From: Spirogloea muscicola
Taxonomy: Eukaryota > Streptophyta > Zygnematophyceae > Spirogloeales > Spirogloeaceae
Reading direction: 5' to 3'
NCBI GenBank assembly: GCA_009602725.1
Contig: WELB01000009.1
Coordinates: 1,159,411 to 1,171,885, forward strand
Length of the DNA stretch: 12,475 nucleotides
Shown here: positions 1 through 9,247 of the stretch, one piece after another
Layout of the letters: every line of letters starts with the position of its first letter
How positions within the stretch are numbered: the first letter of the stretch is position 1
Position numbers and translations under genes: made by a program
Notes under the pieces: generated by a model
Database searches by the model: none
Told to the model about the DNA's origin: nothing
The model's input: only the letters and a program-made list of their open reading frames with translations

Positions 1-122
1 CCCCCCCCGCGGAACCGCAGCGGAAACTGCCCCCCTTGCACCCCCTCTCCCTCGCCTCCCCCTCCACCTCTCTCCACGATTAGACTTGTACCATCGCCTG
101 CACTGCCAACCACTGACTGCAG

Positions 123-3100
123 CGGCATGGCATGGCGGCCGCGCAGTGCCTGGCGGACGCGTTCGGGATGACGGTGGAGGAGCTCATATCGCAGAACATG
201 GACGTGGTGCCGCTGGCCGAGGAGCGCGCGGGCTTCGTGGCGGACGACCAGCGCGTGATCAAGTCCAACGGCCTCCTGGTCGTGCCCGAGGAGCGCTTCA
301 CGGATGCTTTGGGCCGGCCCCGCCTCTTCTGCACCATCAAGATCCCCGGCACGCTGCCCCATCTTGGTGGTACCCGCCCCGGGATGATCGGCATGTCCAA
401 GGAGGTCACCGAGGCTGCCGCCCAGCGCGACGCCCTGTCGGCGTCCGAGGCCCGCCTCCGCTCGCTCTTCGACCTCGCCGGCATCGGCACCGTCACGATC
501 GCCGCCGGCAGCGACGAGGTCACGAGCTGCTCCAAGGGCACATGCCACATCCTCGAGCGCACGCCCGATGAGCTCCTTGGCCGCCCGCTGTCCGACCACG
601 TTCACCCCGACGACCTCGCCCAGTTCCACGTGAGTTGCCAGCCCTGCCTCTTGGAGATGATGGCCGAGTGCTCGCTACCTGTCTCCAGCAGAGTCCTGGC
701 AGCAGCATCCACCCCCCTCCCCCCCCCCTCCCTCTCACACACACACACAGACACTCCATGGTATATATGAGATACACTCCTTTCTCCATCCCTCCTCCCT
801 TCTCGTTCCCCCCTCCCCCCTTCTATCTCTCTTCCGCCACCCTCCTCCCAGCAAGATATCCACAAACAAGCACTAGGCAAACTCTATTCTTCTTCTCTTT
901 CTCCAGTTCTGCTCTTTCTTGCTTTCAAATCACCGGCTCCTCTCTCTTCCTAGTTATTGCGCTTGTCCACCTCCTCCTTCTCAGCGGGGGCCTCAACTGT
1001 GGAGGCTTGGCACGAGCACGCCGGCGCAAGCGTTTCTGCTGACTGGGCCGTGCTGGGCGAGCTGCGCTTGCGGCAGGATGCATATGCCAAGTTCCAGGCA
1101 GCTCGATCAGAGCGCTACCGGCAGGACCTGCGGTGCGTACGCGCCGACGGCGCGCCGGTGTGGGTGCGGCTGACCGTCTCGCGTGCGCGAGAGGAGCGCC
1201 GCTGCGCCACCGAGTTCGTCATGTGCATGCTCGAGGACATCACTGTCAGCAAGCAGGCCGAGGTTTGGATCGCGGTCCCCCAAGCCTTTCTCGACAGGGC
1301 AGGAGCTATGTTGGATGACAATAATCTTGCTATGTATAAGAAATGGAGGCAGGAAGATGGGTTTGGAGGGAGGCCCAGAGAGAGCAGGGAATGGATGAAA
1401 AGCGTGAGATGTTTATAGGGGTGGAGGGAGGAGGAGGCAGGGAGGGAGGGAGGAAGGATGGCTGCAGGGTGGGAGCGAGAATTAGAAGAGGTTATGGGGG
1501 CGGTGGGAGATTCACAGAGAGAGGGGAAGGCGAGCTGCAGAGGGGGTTGAGGGTGAGAGCCAGAGTGCCAGAGAGCAGAAGAGAGTGACAGGATCTCTGG
1601 AGCAGAGGCAGCGAGAGTGAGAGAGGAAGTAAAGGTGGAGGCTGAGGAAAAAATGGTAGTGTTAGTGCAAATTACAGATAAATGGGAGAGGAAAGCGGGA
1701 GCAGGGGTCCAGGAGGAAGAGACAGCAAGCAGACTGCTACTCTTATAGATATATTAATGGGAAAGATGAAATGCTGAGCCTCAGTTGCCGCTAATGCTTT
1801 GGTGATTCTGAACCCCCTGGCTCCTTTATGTACGCTCTTGCAGGAGAGCCTGGCGCGCGTGGCGCAGAGCTTCCAGCTCATGGTGGAGCACGTGCCGCTG
1901 CCGGCAGTGTTCAGCTCGCCGAGCCGCGACGACGAGCTCATCATCAACCGCGCGTGCGAGCACCTGCTGGGGTACCGCAAGGAGGAGATCAACACGCACG
2001 ACAAGTGGTTCAGGTCGGCCTCGGCTCGGCACCGCCGCAGCTCCGTCGTGCGCTGTGACCGGCGTCCATGCGGTGCTGCATAGCCCCTCTGCCGACAGCT
2101 GACGCCAGCCGTTTCCTCACCAGCACGTTGCACCGGGAGGACGCGGGGCACTGGCGGCAGGAGTATGAGAGGGCGCGCGAGGCGCGCTTCCCAAGCAAGC
2201 TACTCATGCCAGCTTTTCACAAGGACGGCTCTCAGTGCTGGATCGAGTGAGTGCCGCACCCAAGCATGGCCACCACTCAGATCTCTGTACAAGTTGTGCA
2301 GCTCATGAGTTCTCCTGAGGAGTGGCAGCCTTTACTGCGAGTCTAGTGGGAGTGACAAACTGTTAGGTTCTTATCAATGAGGGAGTGGGACCAGCTTCTA
2401 TACGATTGAAGTAAGATTGCTAAGGGCAGCCAGCAGCATTGTAGACAGTGAAGTCCCTCGCGGCTGTTCTCCGCAGAGCGAGCTGCACCTCGCTGCAATT
2501 TCGGGATTTGGGGGGTAGAGTTGGGGTTCCTGTTGCAGAGTATCTGGATGCTCTAGATGATCACATTGCATGACTGGTCATAGGTCTACGAATGGGATCA
2601 ATTCAGGAGTAATGGAGTACGATACTGGCCTTCACTAAAGGGTCCAGGTGTCAATGAGAACAGGCTTTCTGTTGCAACACAGTGCCATCTCATAGCAGTA
2701 GGTGGTATAGCACGATTGCTGGGCCAAGTTGCACACCTTCACACGGAGTAGGCCTTAACACTGCGCTGACTGCACTTGAAGCCCTTCCACTGGCGGGGCC
2801 CTATGGTGACCTGTGCAGGTGGACGGGGTACCTGTACGATGGTGGCGAGTTGTGGATCGTGAACGACGTCACGGAGCAGCGATCAGCCCAGGAGAAGTTC
2901 CACATCCTCTTCGACGCGTCCTCTGTGGGTGCTCTTGCCCTGCTCTCACTTAAACTTGAAAATGCCTTATTGCCAGTCAGTAATTAGCACTAGAAGTGTC
3001 GCTGTACCTTAAGTGGGTCTAGAGTGAGCCGTTAAGTACAGGATATGAAATGGGCAGCGGTAATAGTTGACACCCACATGATGTGTCTCAGGATCCAATA

Positions 3101-6100
3101 CTGCTCTGCAACATCAACATGGAGGTCCAGGACTGCAACGAGGCCGCGGTGCGTATCCTGCAGCGTGAGAAGAAGGAGGAGGTACTCCGTGTCGTGAAGC
3201 ACCTGGGCAACCCCGTCGTGACGCCGCTCATGCAGCCGGACGGGCGGCCCTCCCTCGAGGTGAAGCTCGGTAGCCACCCTGCCAGGCTCCACTTCTTCTT
3301 GTTCCTCTTGTACCTCTTGTATGTTGGGTCCTCAGTGAGAGCTGCCATTGTGACGCGCTTTAAGAGCTTCTTTCTGCTGATAATGCTCTGATAGTGTATG
3401 CACTGAAAGTGGTGCTTCTCTACTGGGCAGCGGATACTGGAAAACGACGTGATTGTTAAGCGTGACGGCCACCACCGCTTTGAGTGGGTGCACCTCCGCA
3501 AGGACGGCTCCGACCTGCTCGTGGAGGTGACGCTGAAGCTTATCAGCATCAACGGGGAGGCTCACATCCTGGTCGTGTGGCACGACCTTACCGAGCGCAA
3601 GAAGCAGGTGCGCAAAATCCAGGCTACTAACTTTGGCAATGTTGCTTCTATTCCTGCTCTGTACATATGCCTGCATCCTTTGAGCACTTGGTGGTTTTCT
3701 CTGTGTTCACTTCTGAAAAGTTCTTGGTGAATCTCAATAAGACCAGCTTCACGTTGTAACAGGAACTGGACCTGCGCCTAGCCAAGGAGGCAGCTGAGGC
3801 AGCCAGCCAGGCCAAGAGCCGGTTCCTTGCTAACATGTCCCACGAGATCCGCACTCCCATGAACGGTATCTCCTCTCGCCTTCTTTTCTGTGAATTTTCC
3901 TTCTTCTGCAGCCCCATGCTCAGACTTCTCTTAATGCTGCAGGTCCTGTCCAAGGTTGTGCTTGATAGAAAATTGGTCACCAAGCCAAGACAATGGCAAG
4001 TTGTACCAAGTATTAAAGGCGTGTTTCCTTATCAGGTGTCATTGGGGTAGCGGAGCTGCTGAAGAGCACAGAGCTCACTGAAGAGCAGCAGTCGTACCTT
4101 GACATTATCCGGACGTCTGGGGACAACCTGCTACGCATCATCTCCGATGTGCTAGACCTCAGCAAGATTGAGTCGCAGAATCTGGAGTTGGAGAGACTGG
4201 AATTTGACTTCTGCGTGCTCTTGAGCGAGGCGCTGGCACTCCTTGACGTAGTTGCCAGTGAAAAAGGTTCGTGCTGCAGGATGGTTGGTACTAGTAAGAG
4301 GGTGATGTCAGCATCCAGGTCTTCCCCGTCTGCACTTTGTTTCTGTTCTTTCAGGTGACCAGTCAGGGCTTCGTTTGGAGCGACAAAGTGTTTGGTACCT
4401 GAGCTGTTCCATGCTCAAGCACTACAAAAAGAGTGCTTACTGTTAAGCACCTGATAGCATCTGAAGTACAATTTGTACCTCATCTACCTGTATTTGCAGC
4501 TCTAAAGCTTACTTATGATGTCGACGAGGCCTTGCCTCCTCGACTGATTGGAGACCCCACCAGGATACGGCAGATTCTGCTCAACCTGGTGTCGAACTCC
4601 ATCAAATTCACTGAGGCGTAAGTTGCTGATACTTATTCACTATCTCTCTATACGTAGTATTGTGTACTAGTCAATGATTAGTCTTGGAACGCATCCTGAT
4701 GCATCCTGACAGGCATTCTGATCAGAGTGGTACTAATGCACTTACACCTCAACATGTTCATGGTGACAGTGGCCAGATCATAGTATCTGTGAAAGTTGTT
4801 GACAGAGTTAGAGACAGCACCAACGAGTCTTCAGAGAAGGTCAGGTGGATGCTAATATTCTAAGCAGGCCTCTGAAAGCAAGCTGTTTCTAGGCCACTGT
4901 CAATTGGGTGGTGCTTAATAGCAGTCCTGGAAGCCTTCTTTGAGGTGCATGCTCATTACCAGGACAATGCCATTTGGTCATATGGGCCTAAGATGTAATC
5001 TGGTGATTGAGCAGGTTGTCGTGTGGTGTGAGATACAAGATACGGGTGTGGGTATCAATCACGAGGCGTTGGATAAGCTATTTCAGGCCTTCATGCAGGT
5101 TCGATGTCTATTCTCATCAGAAAGTGGGTGCAGGCAGAGGCTTTGTTTAAGATAAGACTTGCAAGGACAAAGTAATTGCCTGCATGGCTTGTACCATTTT
5201 GACACAATTTACTTAAGGACATTTCACATGTCCGTGTAGTGGCCTTGAGCTGGGACAACTAGTTGTGCACAACTAGAAGGCAAGTAGTATACGATTGTAT
5301 GACGGTCAGCTAAGATACTCAATAAAGAGCTGTAAGAGTTTCTGTGAATGCTGGCCTGCCCATGTCCTTTTTCCTCTGACCCAGTTACCAGTTACCAGGA
5401 CATTTGTAAGGCTAGAATTGGCCTCCCTTTCAATTTCATGCACACCGCGCGCCTTCTCTCTGACACATAAATCTCAACCATGCACACAGGCTGATACGTC
5501 AACTAGTAGAAAGCATGGAGGCACAGGTGACTGCAGACCTCCCCTCTGTGTTGTGAGTAGACAGCATGCTGGTGATCAGTCACAACTTCAGTAAGCTGGC
5601 ATACTGCAGGCAAAGTACTCGGTCGCTCAGCTGCTGTCAAGCATCTGGGGTTGCTGAGCTCCAATGCTAGGAGGAGGGGGTTTCTCTTGGCCAAATCAAA
5701 TGTGTACTGACATCTGGTTCTCACTTGCAACTGCAGGACTAGGATTAGCTATTAGCAAGTCCCTGGTTGAGCTTATGGGTGGGCAGATTGGCGTCACAAG
5801 CGAGGAAGGAAAGGGGTCTACATTCTTTTTCACCTTAACTCTAGGCGTCAGCAATGTCCCTCAAACCCCTGCGGATGCAGCAGGAGAGGGGGCATCTCTT
5901 ACAAGAGGAAGTAGAGAGGACATGGCAGCCCTGAGGGTGCTGGTAGTGGAAGACAACAAGGTGAGCTGTCGTGAGATGTCTGTTGTGTACTTGCCTGCCT
6001 ACTTGCAGTGCTAGGCTAGTAGCTCCATAGACTTTCCATGAGTGTCAACCTTGCCAGTTCTGGACCAGTCATACAGTACACCTTGCACTTTGCAGGTGAA

Positions 6101-6768
6101 CCAGATTGTGGTGACAAAGATGCTCAAGAATATGGGCGTCATGTATGACTTGGCTGAGAATGGAGTAGAAGCTGTCCAAGCTTACCTAGATAATGACTAC
6201 GACCTTATCTTAATGGTTGCTCCTTCAGCCTTGTGCCATTGTCCTCAAGCCTTAGCAAGAAGTGAAATGAGACCTCCAAGCAGGTCCAAAAGTCCATAGC
6301 CATGTGCATGTTTGTCTAAATGAATATGAGGTTTTACCAGCGTACATTCAGAATGCGTCTTTAGCGAGTTAGATGGTGACCGCTGGCCAACTAGCTTGTC
6401 GTATGCTGTTTAAGTACCAACTCCCTCCTTATCACAAATTTTCTATGCAATTTGGATGTTGGTAACTGACACCGTAGCTGTTATTCTCTTATGATCGTTG
6501 TCAGGATTGCCACATGCCCGAGATGGATGGCTTTGAGGCAACAAGGAGAATACGAGCTCTGGAGCTCCGCGAGACGCAGGCCTCGCACAAGCCGAAGCCC
6601 TACATAGTTGCTTTGACAGCGTCGGCCTTGAGTCACGAGCGGGAGTCCTGTGAGAGGTCCGGCATGGATCACTTTTTGACAAAGCCTGTAAGGCCCAAAG
6701 ACTTGGAGGAAATGATGCTGACACAGGTCTGCCAGAGATCAGGGGTCCAGCGTGATGCTGTTCGATAA
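123..6768 (+). CDS. Multi-PAS hybrid histidine kinase (16 exons visible, 5' end probably outside the window)
   Basis: This is a sensor kinase that autophosphorylates a histidine and passes the phosphate to an aspartate in its own receiver domain. Exons read from splice sites and domain continuity: 123-629, 1077-1262, 1844-2013, 2109-2246, 2819-2924, 3092-3259, 3431-3607, 3763-3865, 4036-4266, 4500-4617, 4770-4839, 5015-5098, 5490-5526, 5737-5960, 6096-6215, 6505-6768. They total 2703 bases, exactly 901 codons including the TAA, and all introns are GT..AG. Order: partial PAS (residues 1-97), PAS (113-228), PAS (239-357), PAS (361-481), HisKA with SHEIRTP (His about 511), HATPase_c, receiver (764-900). 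No membrane segment is visible, so a soluble protein is likely. Reading frame upstream of 117 is closed by TGA at 114-116, and the first PAS lacks its N-terminal strands, so 121-122 AG is probably a splice acceptor. ATG at 132, in good context, is the alternative start. Moss and liverwort PAS-histidine kinases (PHK) are one possible relative; that is inference. Confidence 0.9.
630..1076 (+). other. Intron 1: pyrimidine-rich with a CA microsatellite
   Basis: GT at 630-631 and AG at 1075-1076 give a phase-0 intron. From about 705 to 960 the coding strand is almost all C and T, with long C runs near 712-729 and 810-820, and a short CA dinucleotide run at about 736-749. Several short reading frames on both strands lie here but look like low-complexity shadows. 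An upstream acceptor (for example 983-984) would shift the frame against the next PAS segment, so 1076 is preferred. Confidence 0.75.
1263..1843 (+). other. Intron 2: purine-rich with clustered G tracts
   Basis: GT at 1263-1264 and AG at 1842-1843 give a phase-0 intron joining KQAE to ESLARVAQ. From about 1345 to 1720 the coding strand is strongly G and A. G tracts at 1418-1421, 1426-1428, 1440-1442, 1444-1446 and 1448-1450 are spaced so that a G-quadruplex could form in the DNA or the pre-mRNA. No gene is supported inside it. Confidence 0.75.
2247..2818 (+). other. Intron 4 (572 bases), no gene inside
   Basis: The donor GTGAGT at 2247 and acceptor TGTGCAG ending at 2818 join the two halves of PAS3. 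The interior has ordinary composition, and I see no open frame with protein-like character, RNA gene or element in it. Confidence 0.8.
3763..5960 (+). other. Histidine kinase catalytic core: HisKA and HATPase_c (exons 8-14)
   Basis: Exon 8 carries a helix rich in Ala, Glu and Lys and then the H-box [15 protein letters not shown], with the phospho-acceptor His in SHEIRTP. Exon 9 completes the dimerisation helices ([20 protein letters not shown], then DLSKIESQ). Exon 10 holds the N-box, [14 protein letters not shown]. Exon 12 holds the G1 box DTGVGI and the F-box start KLFQAFMQ. Exon 13 is only 37 bases and encodes [13 protein letters not shown]. Exon 14 gives the G2 box [19 protein letters not shown] followed by [12 protein letters not shown]. 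All ATP-binding boxes expected of a hybrid kinase are present with no substitution at the key residues, so the enzyme should be catalytically competent. Confidence 0.92.
5077..6505 (+). repeat. Donor copy of a direct duplication (3' part of the kinase gene)
   Basis: This stretch runs from the last bases of exon 12 to the 3' splice site of the last intron. It matches 10103-11445 in the same orientation, about 5 kb downstream. Exon 14 differs by about 9 of 224 bases and intron 14 by about 4 of 135 by eye. The long intron after exon 12 has further indels (391 versus 307 bases). Because introns match as well as exons, the copy was made from DNA, not from spliced RNA. Confidence 0.93.
5927..6768 (+). 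other. C-terminal response-regulator receiver domain (exons 14-16)
   Basis: The receiver starts at [11 protein letters not shown], which gives the acidic pair of the metal site, at the end of exon 14. It continues in exon 15 ([15 protein letters not shown] to YDLILM). The phospho-acceptor Asp is the first codon of exon 16 ([17 protein letters not shown]). The conserved Thr (VALTASA) and Lys (FLTKPV) follow at about residues 851 and 873. The protein stops 27 residues after that Lys, so no Hpt domain is attached and the next phosphotransfer step must use a separate protein. The last intron (6216-6504) falls exactly before the acceptor Asp codon. This position is where the downstream duplicate of the gene is broken. 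Confidence 0.92.
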
Positions 6769-6797
6769 TTTGCACGCTATCATGCCTTCATTCTTTA

Positions 6798-6836
6798 TTC
6801 AACATTGTGCCTCGGCTGAGGGCCTCCAATGTTGAA
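6798..6836 (+). promoter_or_regulatory. Hairpin in the 3' untranslated region
   Basis: The arms TTCAACATTG (6798-6807) and CAATGTTGAA (6827-6836) are perfectly complementary over 10 bases. The intervening 19 bases can add an inner stem of CCTC with GAGG around a GGCT loop. It begins 30 bases after the stop codon, so it should be in the transcript. A role in mRNA stability or 3' end formation is inference. Confidence 0.55.
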
Positions 6837-6931
6837 GTTTGCACAAAGCCATTTGATTTTCACATGTGGTGTCATGTGATGCCGCATCTCGTTTGGTAAG
6901 TATTTCATCGGGCAGTACATTGGGGGCCTAC

Positions 6932-7138
6932 TGTAATCCTATGGCCTGCAAACTTGCTCCCACGAGTTCGCAGCAGGTGCGTCAAGGACTGCTACTTTGC
7001 AGGCAGCTCTCCAAGTCGGTGACAAGATCATGTAGGCAGCATCTCAAGATGTTGCTCGTTTTGGCATAAACTGTTAATACACGAAGGACGAGGATGACAA
7101 TGACCAGACAAGAGCGTGCATGCCCTGCCCTGTTGTAA
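6932..7138 (+). terminator. Candidate TGTAA polyadenylation signals after the kinase gene
   Basis: TGTAA, the usual poly(A) signal in many green algae, occurs at 6932-6936 and 7134-7138, 164 and 366 bases after the stop. A five-base motif is expected often by chance, so this is only a suggestion. The flank from 6769 to about 7440 shows no convincing gene; its short frames have no recognisable protein features. Confidence 0.25.
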
Positions 7139-7469
7139 CGTCATGGGTTCTACCAAGAAGACACTCGTACTTCTGAATATACTCATAGCTCTGACTGATT
7201 TGGGTGCTCAACATGACCTGCTTTTGCCGTGAGCTGGCTGGACCATGTGCAAAAAGGCACTCGACTTGTGCGGAGCTCTTTGTTGCCTGCAGCAGGGCTG
7301 AAACAAGGACTTTCAGGCTGCAATGCAGGAGAGTGAGCATGCTTTTCAAACAGTCGCGTACTTGCACACTCTCAAGCAGTCATACTGAGCACTAGAAAGA
7401 TCATGGCTTTAACGAACCAGCCGTTTGGTTAAGCCACGCCTCTGTTATCATCAACTGACCGACTAAAGT

Positions 7470-7605
7470 ATGTGGGCCAGGTGGCCCGCCAGGTGGCGGG
7501 CTGGCTGGCCGGGCAAGTGGCCCGCCCGGAGGTGGGTTCCCGCCATTCAGAAAAAGCCCGTTCCAACGGAGGAGGACCTTGGGCCTGCCGCGAGGCGGCA
7601 GGCCC
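7470..7605. repeat. GC-rich block with hairpins
   Basis: GTGGCCCGCC occurs twice near 7490 and 7518. CCCGCC-AGGT-GGCGGG forms a short hairpin. GGGCCTGCCGC (7581-7591) and GCGGCAGGCCC (7595-7605) form a perfect 11-bp stem with a 3-base loop, partly extended by the flanking CCTT and GAGG. The block is far more GC-rich than the flank before it. No gene is evident. Confidence 0.6.
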
Positions 7606-7640
7606 GAGGCCTTGGGGCGACCCGCTCACACGCCTCTGGG

Positions 7641-7685
7641 GGGTTTAGGGTTTAGGGTTTAGGGTTTAGGGTTTAGGGTTTAGGG
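7641..7685 (+). repeat. Interstitial telomeric repeat, six perfect TTTAGGG units
   Basis: Six uninterrupted TTTAGGG units lie at 7644-7685, preceded by extra Gs. This is the telomere unit of land plants, many green algae and some protists. The block is flanked by near-copies of one short phrase: GGGGCGACCC at 7614-7623 and again at 7683-7692, and TGGGGGGTTT at 7638-7646 and again at about 7693-7702. This suggests the whole phrase was repeated and the telomere units expanded within it. It may be a repair scar, or, read on the minus strand (CCCTAAA), a telo-box-like cluster. Confidence 0.93.
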
Positions 7686-7706
7686 GCGACCCTGGGGGGT
7701 TTGGGC

Positions 7707-7928
7707 ATGGGGGAGCACAAGGAGCCTCGGGGACTGAGGCCCACCAATCAGTTCGACGCCGGTGACGCCCAGGAGCAGCCTTGCCGCTGCTCGCCGCCGC
7801 AGCCGCCGCCGCACTCTGCTGCGGGTCCTGCTGCGCCGGCCTGCGCCCCAGAGGTGGAGTCGCCGCCGGACGGCGGCGCCACAGGGCCTACCTTCCGCTG
7901 CGCCTATGCGCTAGTGCTTCACGTGTAG
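7707..7928 (+). CDS. Uncertain short open frame after the telomeric repeat
   Basis: An ATG at 7707 opens a frame of about 73 codons ending in TAG at 7926-7928. The product is rich in Pro, Ala and Cys and has no motif that I recognise. The high GC content (many GCC and CCG triplets) makes chance open frames common here, so it may not be a gene. It lies directly after the telomeric block and before the shift to AT-rich DNA. Confidence 0.12.
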   Translation: MGEHKEPRGLRPTNQFDAGDAQEQPCRCSPPQPPPHSAAGPAAPACAPEVESPPDGGATGPTFRCAYALVLHV

Positions 7929-8238
7929 TGGGTTGGCCTCTAAACCCCCTACAGCCGAACTCAACAAGGACTGCTCACCCTGACTGCATGTGTAGGGCGA
8001 GGTTCTCTACAGATTCGTTCTTTGCTTGCTTGCTTGCTCTCTCGTTTATCTGCTTCTATTTCTCTATCATTTGCACTCACTTCTGTTGCTTCCTTTCAGA
8101 TATCAATCTCTTCGATTTCCTTCTTATTTCTGGTCATATCTAATGACTGAGGTGTCATTGTCATTGAGTTATCCTGCATCGTGTGCGCAGCAATCAGCGC
8201 GATGTGGCCTCAAGAGATCGTCAATCTGTTCAGGTTCA
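7929..8238. other. Pyrimidine-rich spacer before the inverted repeat
   Basis: Composition shifts here from GC-rich to T- and C-rich. A TTGC tetranucleotide is repeated four times near 8022-8038. The short frames seen have no protein-like features. The left end of the inverted repeat is at 8239, and beyond it I see no matching sequence on the other side, so no longer terminal repeat or target-site duplication is visible. Confidence 0.5.
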
Positions 8239-8314
8239 GATCGCAAGACAGAGGTGTATTCTCAATTATCGTAGACGACAGCATCAAGAGATAGTACTGC
8301 TCTTAATTGTTATT

Positions 8315-8802
8315 CTATATATAGTCGAATACACTTGTAAGCTCGTCATATCCGCCTGTAGTAAGTATATCTAAATTCCATCTCTCTCTTGGTGCTGTAT
8401 CTAACAATAAAGTCTACATGTTGCGATATTGCATGAGGATGTATTATGTTCTGGTTGTCTATATAATATGTGCAAAGTTGTTTGCCAAACGCACTTAACA
8501 CCGTATAGTCTATCTAGAGTGCATCTGTCCCGCAAGTCCCATAGCCTGCTCCTAATCTGTATGTCCGCTTCTTGCCTTGCAGATAGGTGACGTCTTTTGC
8601 TTGGCTTCTTTAACTCAAGTATGAAGACGGGTATGCTATCCAATCGTACCATGTACTCGATCAGAAAGTCCACAGATTCTGTCGACTCAGGCACTGGATA
8701 AGACAGAGGTGCCACTGTAAACTTGCTGTCCCAAGGGAATACACAGTTCAGCAGCTTGTCGTACGGCGCATAGAGTTCATCCTCTTGCGGCTTTGAGGGG
8801 AC
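8315..8802 (-). pseudogene. Decayed PD-(D/E)XK nuclease-like gene, left copy
   Basis: Read on the minus strand, the frame starts in the central loop (EDELYAPYDKLLN) and continues through SVDFLIEYMVRLDS and VPVF-like IPVFILELKKP, then a basic segment RQEADIQIRSRL and LDRLYGV. The ELK within FILELKK, after an upstream Asp, fits the ExK half of a PD-(D/E)XK catalytic centre. From memory the layout resembles a family of uncharacterised fungal proteins, especially from basidiomycetes, that share the EADxQxRxR and LYGxSAFG segments. An extra T at about 8495-8497 shifts the frame and gives a stop at 8401-8403; the original stop is at 8315-8317. No start codon is assigned, because the N-terminal part is cut off where the inverted copy begins. 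Confidence 0.65.
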
Positions 8803-8804
8803 GG

Positions 8805-9247
8805 CAAGCTGCTGAACTATGTATTCCCTTGGGACAGCAAGTTTACAGCGGCACCTCAGTCTTATCCAGTGCCTGAGTCGAAAGAATCTGTGGACTTTCT
8901 AATTGAGTACATGGTACTATTGGACAGCATACTCGTCTTCATAAATAAAGGAGCCAAGCAAAATACGAATCCTATCTGCAAGGCAAGAAGCGGACAAACA
9001 GATTAGGAGGAGGCTAAGGCAGGACAGATGCACTCTAGATAGACTATACGATGTAAGTGCGTTTGGCAAACAACTTTGCACGTATTATATAGACAGCCAG
9101 TACAAAACTGATCCTCGTGCAATACCACAGGACGCAGAAATATCAATTGATACAGCACCAATAGAGAGATGGATTTTAGATGTACTTACTACAGGCGGAT
9201 ATGATGAGCTAACAAGTGTATTTGAATATATAAAGAGACACTTTTAA
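8805..9247 (+). pseudogene. Decayed PD-(D/E)XK nuclease-like gene, right (inverted) copy
   Basis: The plus-strand copy starts at KLLNYVFPWDSKF and follows the left copy to DFLIEYMVLLDSI. A net 5-base loss at about 8943-8960 then removes the ELK motif and shifts the frame to a TAG at 9004-9006. Beyond the lesion, in the other frame, the C-terminal half is open: LSARQEADKQIRRRL, LYDVSAFGKQLCTYYIDS, APIERWILDVL, and a stop at 9245-9247. Relative to the left copy it has also lost 6 bases in frame near 9020. It keeps the SAFG segment that the left copy has lost, so the two copies carry different lesions. Base use is more AT-rich than in the kinase exons. Confidence 0.65.

Larger units (their letters stand above)
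123..3607 (+). other. PAS-domain sensor block of the hybrid kinase (exons 1-7)
   Basis: Seven exons encode one partial and three full PAS folds that would sense a ligand, redox state or light, or pair subunits; the cofactor cannot be read from sequence. The family landmarks recur: [11 protein letters not shown] closing PAS1; HPDD followed by [14 protein letters not shown] and EDIT closing PAS2; [13 protein letters not shown] and NDVTEQ closing PAS3; [19 protein letters not shown] and HDLTERKKQ closing PAS4. The joins were chosen because they restore these motifs: for example 629 to 1077 joins HPDDLAQFH to DAYAKFQ, and 2246 to 2819 rebuilds a Glu codon between CWI and WTGY. The domain boundaries are not aligned with the exon boundaries, since every full PAS is split by an intron. 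PAS1 starts directly after a pyrimidine-rich stretch (1-122), as expected for the end of an upstream intron. Confidence 0.85.

Noticed and set aside
132-770. A 212-codon single-exon protein starting at ATG 132
   Set aside because: The C-terminal part after 629 is intron 1. The frame breaks a PAS domain that continues at 1077, and GTGAGT lies exactly at the break.
602-880. Minus-strand open frame over intron 1
   Set aside because: It is the complement of a C- and T-rich tract, giving a Glu/Gly/Arg-rich low-complexity product with no motif.
919-1173. Plus-strand open frame overlapping exon 2
   Set aside because: It is in a different frame from the PAS segment, which reads cleanly from 1077.
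6866-7395. Short open frames downstream of the kinase on both strands
   Set aside because: No recognisable motif, length near chance expectation, and position in the 3' flank.
7644-7685. CRISPR-like short array
   Set aside because: The units are contiguous 7-base TTTAGGG with no spacers, so this is telomeric repeat.
8311-8326. TATA-like TATATATA as a promoter
   Set aside because: It lies at the C-terminal end of the left nuclease-like copy and matches the right arm as coding sequence.
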